From: Betaproteobacteria bacterium
GTDB taxonomy: Bacteria > Pseudomonadota > Gammaproteobacteria > Burkholderiales > SG8-41
Assembly (NCBI GenBank): GCA_021730905.1
Contig: JAKFYK010000017.1
Location: forward strand, 1-64,000
Reading direction: 5' to 3'
Length of the DNA stretch: 64,000 bases
Below the pieces are notes generated by a model. That model worked only from the letters and a program-made list of their open reading frames with translations. It made no database searches and was not told the origin of the DNA. This document shows, in pieces, positions 42,367 through 51,685 of the stretch (positions within the stretch are counted from its first letter, which is position 1; every line of letters starts with the position of its first letter). The position numbers were made by a program, and so were the translations under genes.

Positions 42367-42786
42367 TTAGCCCGCGTCACCTTGCCGCCCCCGCTTCATT
42401 TCGGGCGGCTCCGCGGGGGTAGCGGGTGATCCCGGTACCGCGGGTACGGCGCCCACAGAACAAGGGCCGTACGATGCCTGACCCAAGCTGTCAAGAGACG
42501 CGCTGGTGCCGTACAGGGTCAGCGTCTGGATGCGATTGGTGTAGCGCTCGGCGGTCGTCATTGCGGGATCGCGCGACAACTGCAGCGTCCTGCCGTCCAC
42601 CACCACCAGCGCCGACGCACTGCCTTGCACTCGCGTGACTTCAAGTGTTTTTCCGTTGGGGCAGTGATACCAGAGCCGTGCGGCCTGGTCCTGCGGCGTT
42701 ACCACTACGGGCGCGGTCTGCAGACAACCGCTCAGCACAGCGACGGCAAAAAGCACGCTGCTTCGATAACCGGTATAAACAGGCAT
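42367..42786 (-). CDS. MliC-like outer-membrane lipoprotein (C-type lysozyme inhibitor family)
   Basis: The start at 42786 has CAGGAGA seven bases upstream and gives a lipoprotein signal with lipobox LSGC. The 139-residue protein contains the MliC-type core: WYHCPNGKTLEVTRV, ASALVVVDGRTLQLSRDP, RYTNRIQTLTLYGTSASL and a closing Cys (YGPCSVG), then a Pro-rich tail. MliC proteins inhibit C-type lysozyme at the outer membrane or periplasm. The Ser-rich active-site loop is not a perfect match, so family membership is likely but inhibitory activity is unproven. Confidence 0.8.
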   Translation of the reverse strand: MPVYTGYRSSVLFAVAVLSGCLQTAPVVVTPQDQAARLWYHCPNGKTLEVTRVQGSASALVVVDGRTLQLSRDPAMTTAERYTNRIQTLTLYGTSASLDSLGQASYGPCSVGAVPAVPGSPATPAEPPEMKRGRQGDAG

Positions 42787-42841
42787 TGTGCAATCTCCTG
42801 AAGAAATATGAGAGGGAGTGCGGTCTGCAAAGAGATTGTAT

Positions 42842-42857
42842 ATAACCATTTGTTTTT
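42842..42857 (-). repeat. A-rich dispersed motif, copy 9
   Basis: Minus-strand AAAAACAAATGGTTAT lies 11 bp after the stop of the Bug gene at 42868 and 56 bp before the MliC-like gene, both on the minus strand. It is co-oriented with them. Confidence 0.7.
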
Positions 42858-42867
42858 ATCGATATTT

Positions 42868-43851
42868 TTATTCTATTTTGAATCCGCTTATCTTGATCAC
42901 GCTGGCCCAGCGGTCTTTTTCCGACGCGATCCATTTGCCCATTTCCGGCGGTGACATGTAGAGCGGCGTGGTGCCTTGCGAGGCGAGTTTTTCTTTGATG
43001 TCGGGCAGCGCGAGGATGCGCCGCACTTCCGCATTCATCTTGTTGACGATTTCAGGCGAGAGCTTGCCCGGGCCCATGACGCCCTGATACGAACCGGTGA
43101 CGAAGCCTTGCAGTCCCGGCGTTTCGCCGACGGTGGGCGTGTTGGGCAGAGTGGCCTCGCGCTTTTCGCTGGATACCGCAATCAATTTCAAGCGGCCGGC
43201 GTTCACGTGCGGCATGATTTGCAGCATGCCCATGAACATCAAGTCGCCTTCGCCGGTGGCGAGCGTCATGACGGATGCCTGTCCGCCTTTGGTCGGCACG
43301 TAAACCCACTTCGCGCCGATGCGCTGCTCGAGCGCGAGTCCGGCGAGATGCGGCGCGCTGCCAAGTCCGACCGGCACATTGAGTTTGCCGGGGTTTGCCC
43401 TGGCGAGCGCAATCAGTTCTTTGACGGTTTTCACCGGCACGCTCGGATGCACAGTCAGCAGATGCGGCGAGTACGACACCATGCTCACCGGGGTGAGATC
43501 GCGAATGATATCGAACGGCAGTTTGGTATAGACGCTCGGCGTAATCGCGAGATTGCCCAGATCGGTCAGCACCATGGTGTAGCCGTCGGCGGGCGCGCGC
43601 GCGGTCAGTTCCATGGCGATGTTGCCGCCGGCGCCGACCCGGTTATCGACCAGTACCTGCGGCCCCCACGCTTCGGTCAGCTTGGGGCCGATCATGCGCG
43701 CGAGGATGTCCGACGTGCCGCCCGGCGGAAACGGAATCAGCATGCGGATGGGTTTGGCGGGCCAGGTTTGTGCGGCCGCTGCGAACGGGAACGCGGCGCA
43801 AAGAGTACCCACAGCGGCGGCGAGGGTGACAACCGGAGCGATGAAACGCAT
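42868..43851 (-). CDS. Bug/TctC-family periplasmic receptor
   Basis: The 327-residue protein has a GAGGAG ribosome-binding site, a signal ending AAAAQ, PAKPIRMLIPFPPGGTSD, DNRVGAGGNIA, RAPADGYTM and the variant YVPTKGGQASVMTLATGEGD shared with the receptor at 37651. It ends in EKDRWASVIKISGFKIE. The two share an unusual PTKGG loop where most Bug proteins have PYKG, so they form a subgroup with a presumably different ligand. It lies divergent from birA. Confidence 0.92.
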   Translation of the reverse strand: MRFIAPVVTLAAAVGTLCAAFPFAAAAQTWPAKPIRMLIPFPPGGTSDILARMIGPKLTEAWGPQVLVDNRVGAGGNIAMELTARAPADGYTMVLTDLGNLAITPSVYTKLPFDIIRDLTPVSMVSYSPHLLTVHPSVPVKTVKELIALARANPGKLNVPVGLGSAPHLAGLALEQRIGAKWVYVPTKGGQASVMTLATGEGDLMFMGMLQIMPHVNAGRLKLIAVSSEKREATLPNTPTVGETPGLQGFVTGSYQGVMGPGKLSPEIVNKMNAEVRRILALPDIKEKLASQGTTPLYMSPPEMGKWIASEKDRWASVIKISGFKIE

Positions 43852-43952
43852 GAAATTCTCCTCTCGATTCGTGGTGAAGTTTGTTCAAGTGTAGCGGGCT
43901 CCCGCAACCCTGTCGAACCGGCGCCGCAGTTGCGATATGCTACCTGCCTCTC

Positions 43953-44957
43953 ATGAAACCGCTTGCCTACCAATTGCTGCGCCTGCTCGCCGGCGGCGAA
44001 TTCCAATCGGGCGCCGTGCTGGCGCAAGCTGCCGGCGTGTCGCGCGCAAGCGTGTGGAATGCCGTGCAGGAAATCGAGGCCGCGGGGCTGGATGTATTCA
44101 GCGTGCGCGGGCGTGGCTACCGGTTGGCGCAGCCACTGTCGATGCTCGACGAGAGCAAAGTTTCGCAGTGGCTGGGTGAAACCGCGCCGTTCACTGTGGA
44201 AATCGTTGATGAAGCCGCTTCCACCAACACCTTGCTGTTGCAGCGCGCGCAGGCCGGCGCGCCGCATGCCAGCGTGATTGCGGCGGAGTGGCAGCGCGCG
44301 GGCCGCGGCCGCCTGAACCGCCCGTGGCATGCTCAGCTCGGCGGCGCACTGACATTTTCGGTGCTGTGGCGGTTTTCGCAGGGCGCGGCAACACTCGCGG
44401 GATTAAGCCTTGCCGCGGGGCTGGCGGTGGTGCGCGCACTCGATACGTTTGGCCTGGACAATGTGAGCGGCGTGGGTTTGAAATGGCCCAATGACGTGCT
44501 GTGGCGCGGGCGTAAAATCGCCGGCATTCTGATTGAAATGCAGGGCGATGCGCTGGGACCGAGCGCGGTGGTGATCGGCGTGGGTATCAACGTGCGCCTG
44601 TCGCCGGCGACGGGCGCTCGCATCGATCAGGCGGCAACGGATCTTGAAACTCTTCTTAAAACGACCGACGGGCAAGCGCTGGATCGCAATCGATTGCTGG
44701 CAACGCTGCTGGACGAATTCAACCGCGTGTTGCTCGACTTCGAGCGCGCGGGCTTTCAACCGTTTCGCGAAGACTGGCAGCGCCGCCATGTCCATCAGGG
44801 TTGTGCAGTACGGCTGACGCTGCCGGGCGGTGTGCGCGAATCGGGTGTGGCGCGCGGCGTGGGCGCTGATGGTTCGCTGTTGCTGGAAACCGCGCGCGGC
44901 GTGCGCCCGTTTCACAGCGGCGACGTGAGTGTGCGCGCGGCGGAGCGTGTGACATGA
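43953..44957 (+). CDS. birA: bifunctional biotin–[acetyl-CoA-carboxylase] ligase/repressor BirA
   Basis: The start at ATG 43953 (MKPLAYQLLRLLAGG) gives 334 residues. A winged helix (GAVLAQAAGVSRASVWNAVQ and GLDVFSVRGRGYRL) precedes the catalytic domain with DEAASTNTLLL, the biotinyl-AMP loop RAGRGRLNRPWHAQLGG, LKWPNDVLWRGRKIAGILIE and VIGVGINV, and a small C-terminal SH3-like domain. It attaches biotin to AccB and may repress biotin genes, since the DNA-binding domain is present. It overlaps coaX by 4 bp. Confidence 0.95.
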   Translation: MKPLAYQLLRLLAGGEFQSGAVLAQAAGVSRASVWNAVQEIEAAGLDVFSVRGRGYRLAQPLSMLDESKVSQWLGETAPFTVEIVDEAASTNTLLLQRAQAGAPHASVIAAEWQRAGRGRLNRPWHAQLGGALTFSVLWRFSQGAATLAGLSLAAGLAVVRALDTFGLDNVSGVGLKWPNDVLWRGRKIAGILIEMQGDALGPSAVVIGVGINVRLSPATGARIDQAATDLETLLKTTDGQALDRNRLLATLLDEFNRVLLDFERAGFQPFREDWQRRHVHQGCAVRLTLPGGVRESGVARGVGADGSLLLETARGVRPFHSGDVSVRAAERVT

Positions 44958-45694
44958 ACATACTTGCTATCGACGCCGGCAACAGCCGCATCAAGTGGGG
45001 TTTTGCCGACGACAGCGGCTGGCTGCGGCGTGCGTGGATCTACACCGCGGACGCCGCAAGCATCGGCGACGCATTCAAGGCGTTGCCCGCGCCGGCGCGT
45101 ATCGTCGTGTCCAATGTCGCGGGTGATCATGTGCGCTATGCGATCACGCGGGCGCTTGCTGGGTACAGTATCGTGCCGCTGTGGGTGACGGGCCGTGACG
45201 AGCAATGCGGCGTGCGCAGCGGTTATGCCGCGCCGGCGCAACTCGGTTCGGATCGCTGGGCAGGGCTGATCGCCGCATGGAAGTTGTACGGCCGCGCGTG
45301 CGTGGTGGTCAACGCCGGGACCACCATGACGGTGGATGCGCTCTCCGGCGAAGGCGTATTTCTCGGCGGCGTCATCGTGCCCGGCCTCGATCTGATGCGC
45401 ACCTCGCTCAGTGACGGCACTGCGCAACTGAAGTTGCAGCCGGGCGCTTTCTATTATTTTCCGGACAACACCGCAGACGCCATCATGAGTGGCGCGATTA
45501 ACGCGCTGGCCGGCGTGGTCGACCGCATGAGCGGCTACATGGAAGAAACCGGGCAGCGCACCGAAAACAGCGGGCCGCTCGTCGTGCTGTCGGGCGGTGC
45601 GGCGGCGCTGATCAAGGCGCGGCTTAACGGAGCGGTCGAGCTGGTGGATAATCTGGTACTCGAAGGGTTGCTCGAAATTGCTAAACAAGAATAA
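44954..45694 (+). CDS. coaX: type III pantothenate kinase
   Basis: The 246-residue protein has the ASKHA-fold landmarks of CoaX: LAIDAGNSRIKWGF (phosphate loop), VSNVAG, GSDRWAGLIAAWKLYG, VVVNAGTTMTVDAL, GVFLGGVIVPGLDLM and VVLSGGAAALI. It phosphorylates pantothenate, the first step of CoA synthesis, and is not inhibited by CoA. The birA-coaX pairing is typical of betaproteobacteria. Its end is adjacent to the SPOR-domain gene. Confidence 0.96.
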   Translation: MNILAIDAGNSRIKWGFADDSGWLRRAWIYTADAASIGDAFKALPAPARIVVSNVAGDHVRYAITRALAGYSIVPLWVTGRDEQCGVRSGYAAPAQLGSDRWAGLIAAWKLYGRACVVVNAGTTMTVDALSGEGVFLGGVIVPGLDLMRTSLSDGTAQLKLQPGAFYYFPDNTADAIMSGAINALAGVVDRMSGYMEETGQRTENSGPLVVLSGGAAALIKARLNGAVELVDNLVLEGLLEIAKQE

Positions 45695-45698
45695 TCCG

Positions 45699-46337
45699 AT
45701 GCGCGCATTTTTTCTGTTGATGGTGCTGGCGAACCTCGCATTTTTTGCCTGGGATCGCTATCTGCGTGCGCCGGTGAGCGCCGAGGAGCACATCCGCCAG
45801 GTGCAGATCACGCCGGAGAAAATCCGCCTCGCCAACGTGCCCGTTGCGCCTGCAAAGCTGGCGGCAGCGGCGGCATGCATGGAGTGGGGCGCATTCGCGG
45901 GCGCGGTGGTCGCGCGCGCCGATGCCGCGATCGCGGAACTTGCGTTGCCCGCCGCGCAGGTGAAACGCGTGCTAGTGGATGCGAGTGGTTTTTGGGTGTA
46001 CATCCCTCCGCTCAAATCGCGGGCCGAAGCGGAAAAATCCGGCAAGGCGCTGAAGGAGCTCGGCGTTACCGAATATTCAATAGTGCAGGATCAGACACAG
46101 TGGCGCCACGCGATTTCACTCGGTATTTTCCGCACGGATGAGGCTGCGCAGGCGTTTCTCAAGTCGCTGCAAAAAAAAGGCGTGACCGATGCCGTAGCCG
46201 AGAAGCGCGAAAATTTTCTGAAGCAGGTGATTTTTTATGTACGTGAGCCGAGCGAGGCGACAGTGGCAAAGCTCGCGGCGATACGCGCGACGCTGCCGGC
46301 GAGCGAGGTGCGGGCGGTAGCGTGCCCCGCACAATAG
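45699..46337 (+). CDS. SPOR-domain membrane protein
   Basis: The 212-residue protein (start ATG 45699, TTG 45678 possible) begins with one membrane helix, FFLLMVLANLAFFAWDRYL, followed by a periplasmic region. The part from about residue 85 (KRVLVDASGFWVYIPPLKSR, EAEKSGKALKELGVTEYSI, SLGIFRTDEAAQAFLKSLQ) is a SPOR domain, which binds denuded septal glycan strands. A pair CMEWG…CPAQ may form a disulfide. It probably acts in cell division or envelope maintenance; family-level only. Confidence 0.82.
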   Translation: MRAFFLLMVLANLAFFAWDRYLRAPVSAEEHIRQVQITPEKIRLANVPVAPAKLAAAAACMEWGAFAGAVVARADAAIAELALPAAQVKRVLVDASGFWVYIPPLKSRAEAEKSGKALKELGVTEYSIVQDQTQWRHAISLGIFRTDEAAQAFLKSLQKKGVTDAVAEKRENFLKQVIFYVREPSEATVAKLAAIRATLPASEVRAVACPAQ

Positions 46338-46353
46338 CATTGTCGATATCTAT

Positions 46354-46369
46354 TTAAGTATTTGTTTTT
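46354..46369 (-). repeat. A-rich dispersed motif, copy 10 (at stop codon)
   Basis: Minus-strand AAAAACAAATACTTAA supplies the last codons (LKTNT) and the TAA stop of the heptose-phosphate adenylyltransferase gene. It is co-oriented with that gene. Confidence 0.75.
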
Positions 46370-46860
46370 AAATTACTTTTTCGAATCGACGCAAACAGCG
46401 CGGTGGTCGATTTCTGGTGCAGAAACGGAATGGCGTGCACGGTTCCGCCCCATGCGCGCACGTCGGCGCCACCCACGATGGACTGTGCATCCCAGTCGCC
46501 ACCCTTCACCAGCACATCGGGGCGAATCAGGCGGATCAATGCAAGCGGCGTGTCGTCCTCGAACCACGTCACCACGCTCACGGATTCCAGTGAGGCGATC
46601 ACTGCCGCGCGGTCTTCAAGGGCGTTGATGGGGCGGTCGTCGCCTTTACCGAGCCGGCGCGTCGAAGCATCGCTGTTGAGCGCCACGATCAGGCTCGCGC
46701 CCCGTGCACGTGCCTGTGCGAGATAGGTGACATGCCCGCGGTGCAGCACATCGAACACGCCGTTGGTGAACACCAGCGGGCGCGGCAGTGTTTGCGCGTG
46801 TACCGCGACGCGCACCGGATCGTGGATTTTGAGTTCGAATGCGGGTGGCGGGAAATCCAC
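46354..46860 (-). CDS. D-glycero-beta-D-manno-heptose 1-phosphate adenylyltransferase (HldE C-terminal type)
   Basis: The 168-residue protein has the cytidylyltransferase fold: VFTNGVFDVLHRGHVTYLAQAR (HxGH nucleotide motif), IVALNSDASTRRLGKGDDRP, LIRLIRPDVLVKGGDW and the HQKSTTALFASI loop. It transfers AMP to heptose-1-phosphate to make ADP-heptose for LPS core, equivalent to the C-terminal half of E. coli HldE (separate RfaE2/HldC form). The matching kinase is not in the window. Its last codons and stop are formed by the A-rich dispersed motif. Confidence 0.92.
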   Translation of the reverse strand: MDFPPPAFELKIHDPVRVAVHAQTLPRPLVFTNGVFDVLHRGHVTYLAQARARGASLIVALNSDASTRRLGKGDDRPINALEDRAAVIASLESVSVVTWFEDDTPLALIRLIRPDVLVKGGDWDAQSIVGGADVRAWGGTVHAIPFLHQKSTTALFASIRKSNLKTNT

Positions 46861-46882
46861 TCAGAAACTCGGCATGCCGCGA

Positions 46883-47448
46883 TCAGTCAAGATACTCGAA
46901 CAGCCTTACCACTTTCTGCACGCCGCCGGTGGTGCGCGCGACGTCGGTCGCAGCATCCGCTTCGGCGCGCCTGACCAGCCCTAGCAGGAATACCATGCTG
47001 TTTTCGGTGACCACCTTGACATGCACCGGGTTGAATTTCTGCGCGTCCACAAAACGCGCCTTGACCTTGGAGGTGATAAAGGAGTCGTTGGAGCGCACGG
47101 TGAGCGAGCTGTTGCCGGAGACCTGAAGTTCGTTGTAGACCCCGCGCACGTTTTCGACACCGCGCGCAATGCGCTCGGCCTCGTCGCGCGCGGCGGCGTT
47201 GGGCACCTCGCCCGACAGCAGCACCAGCCGGTTGTAGCTGGTGATGTTGATGTGCGCCGAACGCAGCCGGTCATCCATGCGACTGGAAGCCTTGAGCTCG
47301 ATGCCCTGATCTTCGGTGATGGTGCCGATAGTGCGGCGGTCCTCGGCCATCAGCACGCCGGTCGCTGCCGCGCCCCCTACCGCCGCCACCACGCATCCGC
47401 CCAGCAGCGGCAGCGCCGCCACGATCAGCCATCCGATGAGTTTTCGCA

Positions 47449-47449
<1 letters not shown>
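46883..47449 (-). CDS. dolP: BON-domain outer-membrane lipoprotein (DolP/YraP-like)
   Basis: The start at 47449 (MRKLIGWLIVAALPLLGGCV) gives a lipobox LGGC and a 188-residue protein, the length of E. coli DolP. Two BON domains follow, the first around HINITSYNRLVLLSGEVPNA and the second around HVKVVTENSMVFLLGLVRRAEADAA. DolP maintains outer-membrane integrity and localises to division sites. The gene order lpoA-yraN-diaA-dolP matches the E. coli yraMNOP block. It overlaps diaA by one base (TAATG). Confidence 0.92.
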
Positions 47450-48054
<605 letters not shown>

Positions 48055-48117
48055 TCATATGGGGCATTTGTACAGCCATCAGCCGCGGCGGTAGTACTAC
48101 CCCGCGCCGCACTGCTG

Positions 48118-48459
48118 TTACGTGCCGAAAGCGTCGCGTACCCATTCAATCGGGCTTGCCCTGCCCCCCTGCAGCACGGCGTCAAAACGGCACGGCGGCG
48201 TGCGGCCCTGCGTGGCGAGATACTGCAGGGCGGTACGCACGAGTTTCCCGCGTTTGGCGGCGGTAATGCTTGCTGCCGCGCCGCCGAAGGTATTGCTGCC
48301 GCGCGCGCGCACTTCAACGAACACCAGTGTCGTTCCGTCACGCGCGATGAGGTCGATTTCACCAAAGCGGCTGCGGTAGTTGCGGGCGACAATGTGCAGG
48401 CCCTGATCTTCGAGGAACTTCGCCGCGCGTGTTTCGGCGTCCCTGCCGCGATTGTTCAC
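48118..48459 (-). CDS. yraN: YraN family endonuclease-like protein (UPF0102)
   Basis: The 113-residue protein shows the UPF0102 features: RGRDAETRAAKFLEDQGLHIVARNYRSRFGEIDLIARDG, with GEIDLI carrying a PD-(D/E)xK-type acidic residue, LVFVEVRARGSNTFGGAAAS and KRGKLVRTALQYL. The fold is that of a restriction-endonuclease-like nuclease; the biological role is poorly known. It overlaps the lpoA end by 4 bp and precedes diaA. Confidence 0.93.
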   Translation of the reverse strand: MNNRGRDAETRAAKFLEDQGLHIVARNYRSRFGEIDLIARDGTTLVFVEVRARGSNTFGGAAASITAAKRGKLVRTALQYLATQGRTPPCRFDAVLQGGRASPIEWVRDAFGT

Positions 48460-49604
48460 GGTTTCGGTGGCGCGGCGGGCGGTGTTGTGGCTGGTCCGGG
48501 CATGCCCGGGCCGACAGACACGGGCGGTAAATTGGCGCCGATGCGCGCGCTGACCAGTTCACGCACGAAATGCCGGTCGCGTCCCAAGGTGAGTTTGCCG
48601 GTGACCCCATCGAGCGAGAGATCGGTTTGTCGCGCCAGCAGCGCCTGACCGATGCGCCAGGCGTCGATGCCCAGCGCGTAGAGCCGTTCAAGATCAGCGT
48701 CGCCGCTAAAATCCTGGCGCGGATAAATCATTACCGCGGAATGGTCGCGTTGCAGCAGCCATGGCATGTCGAGAAACGTGACGCCCGCGAGATCGATGCC
48801 TGCCGCCGGCCCGGCATCGCCGGTATAGATTTGCGAGGACGCATATACGCTGAGGGGCTCGAGATAGGCGCGCACCGCGCGCGCCTGCCGCACATCGAGC
48901 GCCAAAAGCACCATGTCTGCCACGCGCAATTCCGCCGCCTGTTTGAGCCGCGTGAGTTCCGCCGGGCTGGTGTTATAAGCAAATTCGGCGATAAGCTTGC
49001 CGCCGAGTTTGGTGAATTCATCGGTGAACGCCGACTGCAGGCGCTTCAACAGCGGGCTGTCGCTGGTGACGGTGTACGCCGCGCGCCGTCCGTCGCGATA
49101 CGCGAGACGCGCCACCTGGCGCGCTTCCATTTCGATCTGAAGACTCAGCACATGCAGATGGGGGCGATTCGGCACATTGCCATCAGGCGCATTGAGCGCG
49201 AGCGTGGGCACGCTGACGTCACCGGCGGCAATGGCAGTGACAGCCGAGCGGATCAGCGGGCCGACCACCAGGCGCGCGCCGGTTTGCACCGCCTGCTGGT
49301 ACATCGCGCCGGCCTGTTTGGGATTGTCGCCCACGGCATACACGCGAATCAGCAGCGTGCGCCGCCCTTCGGCTTTGGACGCCGCCAGAAAGCCGTCGCG
49401 CAGTGCTTCGGCATGTCGTCGAAAAGTGCTGGAGTCAACGGGCAACAACAATGCGACGTGCGGCGCATCCACCGCCGGTACGCCCGGTACAGTGGATTGC
49501 GCGCGCGCCGGATTGCTGGCTATCAACCACAGGCCGCCGTATAGTAGTGCGGACGTCATCAGCAACAATGCCCGCCAATGAATGCATCTGCAAGTCATGA
49601 CCAT
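48456..49604 (-). CDS. penicillin-binding protein activator LpoA-like
   Basis: About 382 residues. The N-terminus (RALLLMTSALLYGGLWLIA then PARAQ) is a signal peptide without a clear lipobox. The rest is a periplasmic-binding-protein-like fold: HVALLLPVDSSTFRRHAEALRDGF, QTGARLVVGPLIRSAVTAIA, VPTLALNAPDG, YTVTSDSPLLKRLQSAF and LYALGIDAWRIGQALL. This matches the C-terminal LpoA domain that stimulates PBP1A; the N-terminal TPR part of E. coli LpoA is absent. The start is uncertain (49559, 49604 or 49628); the longer two overlap the divergent rsmI start. Confidence 0.85.
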   Translation of the reverse strand: MVMTCRCIHWRALLLMTSALLYGGLWLIASNPARAQSTVPGVPAVDAPHVALLLPVDSSTFRRHAEALRDGFLAASKAEGRRTLLIRVYAVGDNPKQAGAMYQQAVQTGARLVVGPLIRSAVTAIAAGDVSVPTLALNAPDGNVPNRPHLHVLSLQIEMEARQVARLAYRDGRRAAYTVTSDSPLLKRLQSAFTDEFTKLGGKLIAEFAYNTSPAELTRLKQAAELRVADMVLLALDVRQARAVRAYLEPLSVYASSQIYTGDAGPAAGIDLAGVTFLDMPWLLQRDHSAVMIYPRQDFSGDADLERLYALGIDAWRIGQALLARQTDLSLDGVTGKLTLGRDRHFVRELVSARIGANLPPVSVGPGMPGPATTPPAAPPKP

Positions 49605-50468
49605 GATCCGTCGAAACGCGCCGCGCATGCGACATTATATGTAGTTGCCACGCCGATAGGGAATCTGGCCGATATCAGCGCGCGCGCCGTTGAAATATTG
49701 GGTAGCGTTGGCGCGATTGCAGCGGAAGACACCCGCGTCACACGGCACTTGCTGGATCATCGCGGCATCTCGTCGCGGCTGATCGCGCTGCATGCGCACA
49801 ACGAAGAACGCGCCGCGCGAGAGGTGTTGGACATCCTCGCCAGCGGAGAAAGTGTTGCGCTGGTGAGCGACGCGGGCACACCGGCGATCTCCGATCCCGG
49901 CGCACGGCTGGTGGGTCTGGCGCGTGAAGCCGGTTACATCGTTAGCCCGATTCCGGGCGCTAATGCGGCAGCAGCAGCGGTATCGGTGAGCGGATTTTTG
50001 TCGTCGCATTTCCTGTTCTATGGTTTTTTGCCGGCGCGCGGCAGCGCGCGGCGCACGGAACTGGCGCCGCTGACTTCGTTACCGTACTCGCTGGTACTGT
50101 ATGAAGCACCGCATCGCGTGATGGCGTGTGTGGTTGATCTCGCTGCCATGATGGGCGCTGAGCGGCGCATCCTGATTGCGCGCGAACTGACCAAGCTGTT
50201 CGAGGAAACACACGTTTGCGCGCTGGGCGGGGCGGTCGCGTGGCTCGGTGCGAATGAGCATCGCAACAAAGGCGAATTTGTACTGGTGATCGAGGGTGCG
50301 GCTGCGTCAGGTAACGAGGCGGTTGATGCCGAAAAAACGCTCGCGGTGCTGCTCGACGAATTGCCGCTGAAACAGGCGGTGGCACTGGCGGCGAAGATTA
50401 CCGGCGGCCATCGAAATATCCTATATCAGCGGGCGCTTGAATTGAAAGACGGAAACGAAACGACGTGA
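49578..50468 (+). CDS. rsmI: 16S rRNA 2'-O-methyltransferase RsmI
   Basis: The 296-residue protein has the tetrapyrrole-methylase fold of RsmI: TLYVVATPIGNLADISARAVEIL, AAEDTRVTRHLLDH, LVSDAGTPAISDPGARLV, SPIPGANAAAAAVSVSGF, FYGFLPARGSAR, LVLYEAPHRVMAC and RNKGEFVLVIEGA. It methylates C1402 of 16S rRNA using SAM. The first 18 residues are an extra N-terminal tail. It is divergent from lpoA, as yraL and yraM are in E. coli, with overlapping 5' ends if the longer lpoA start is used. Confidence 0.96.
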   Translation: MNASASHDHDPSKRAAHATLYVVATPIGNLADISARAVEILGSVGAIAAEDTRVTRHLLDHRGISSRLIALHAHNEERAAREVLDILASGESVALVSDAGTPAISDPGARLVGLAREAGYIVSPIPGANAAAAAVSVSGFLSSHFLFYGFLPARGSARRTELAPLTSLPYSLVLYEAPHRVMACVVDLAAMMGAERRILIARELTKLFEETHVCALGGAVAWLGANEHRNKGEFVLVIEGAAASGNEAVDAEKTLAVLLDELPLKQAVALAAKITGGHRNILYQRALELKDGNETT

Positions 50469-50525
50469 GCCGGAGACGTTGATCACGATTCACATTTCGC
50501 GCATCAACGAGTACCATCCCCGATA

Positions 50526-51566
50526 GTGAAAACGCTCACCCTCACCCGTCCCGACGATTGGCACTTGCATCTGCGCGACGGCGACTATCTGCGCGCAGTG
50601 CTGCCCGATACGGCGCAACGTTTTGCGCGCGCGATTGTGATGCCTAATCTCAGACCGCCGGTGACCACGGCGGCGCTGGCGCTGGCGTATCGAAAGCGCA
50701 TACTCGATGCGCTACCCCATGGGGACCCTGGCGCGCGCTTTGAGCCGCTGATGACGCTGTATCTCACCGACAATACACGGCCTGAAGAAATTATTCAATC
50801 AAAACAAATAGATAGCATAAAAGCAATCAAGTATTATCCTGCCGGAGCGACCACTAACTCCGATTCCGGTGTGACCGATCTTGCGCGCTGCGCGGCGGTG
50901 CTGGAAGCGATGCAGGAAACCGGTCTGCCATTGCTGGTGCATGGTGAAGTCACCGACACCGCGGTGGACATCTTCGATCGCGAGCGGGTGTTTGTGGAGC
51001 GTGTGCTGGCGCCGCTGATCGCGCGCTATCCGCGTCTGAAAATCGTGGTCGAACACATCACCACGCGCGAAGCCGCAAAATTTGTGATGGGCGCACCACC
51101 CAATATCGCGGCGACGATTACGGCACATCATCTTTTGCTCAATCGCAATGCGTTGTTTGCGGGCGGCATGCGTCCGCACAATTACTGTTTGCCGGTGTTA
51201 AAGCGCGAAGTGCATCGCGAGGTGCTGGTGGCAGCCGCGATCAGCGGCAGCCCGAAATTTTTTCTCGGCACCGACAGCGCGCCGCACGCGACGCACACCA
51301 AGGAAGCCGACTGCGGCTGCGCGGGTTGCTATACCGCGCACGCGGGCATTGAGCTTTACGCCGAAGCGTTCGAGGCTGCCGGCGCACTCGATAAACTTGA
51401 AGGATTCGCCAGTCATTTTGGTGCCGATTTTTATGGCCTGCCGCGCAATCGCGCCACGATTACGCTGGTGCGTGAATCGTGGCGTGTGCCGGTCGATGTG
51501 GTCTATGGTGCTGACCGCCTGACGCCCTTTCGCGCAGGGGGGGAGGTGCCGTGGCGGCTGCAGTAG
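50526..51566 (+). CDS. pyrC: dihydroorotase (class II PyrC)
   Basis: The 346-residue protein starts with GTG and has the metal-binding [10 protein letters not shown] (residues 11–20), [13 protein letters not shown], the carboxylated Lys region [43 protein letters not shown], and [15 protein letters not shown]. It closes carbamoyl-aspartate to dihydroorotate in pyrimidine synthesis. Its residues around [13 protein letters not shown] are encoded by a copy of the A-rich dispersed motif (50801–50816), locally much more AT-rich than the rest. Confidence 0.97.
   Translation: MKTLTLTRPDDWHLHLRDGDYLRAVLPDTAQRFARAIVMPNLRPPVTTAALALAYRKRILDALPHGDPGARFEPLMTLYLTDNTRPEEIIQSKQIDSIKAIKYYPAGATTNSDSGVTDLARCAAVLEAMQETGLPLLVHGEVTDTAVDIFDRERVFVERVLAPLIARYPRLKIVVEHITTREAAKFVMGAPPNIAATITAHHLLLNRNALFAGGMRPHNYCLPVLKREVHREVLVAAAISGSPKFFLGTDSAPHATHTKEADCGCAGCYTAHAGIELYAEAFEAAGALDKLEGFASHFGADFYGLPRNRATITLVRESWRVPVDVVYGADRLTPFRAGGEVPWRLQ
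50801..50816 (+). repeat. A-rich dispersed motif, copy 11 (intragenic, in pyrC)
   Basis: CAAAACAAATAGATAG, preceded by ATTATTCAAT, lies inside pyrC in the coding orientation, just before the active-site Lys segment. It keeps the AAAACAAATA core; the 3' half is divergent. Confidence 0.65.
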
Positions 51567-51685
51567 CCCATTGAATTGGACGTCATGGGCAAAGCCCATC
51601 CGCGCGCGACACGCTGCGTAAACTTTATCGCCGCGTGCCCGAATTGCGGTCAGCGCAAGCGTAGCTGCGTGCTACCATCGCCCGC

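Noticed and set aside
48570-49544. 324-residue plus-strand ORF antisense to lpoA
   Set aside because: Composition is typical of antisense reading of a GC-rich gene, and the lpoA frame has clear periplasmic-binding-fold motifs.
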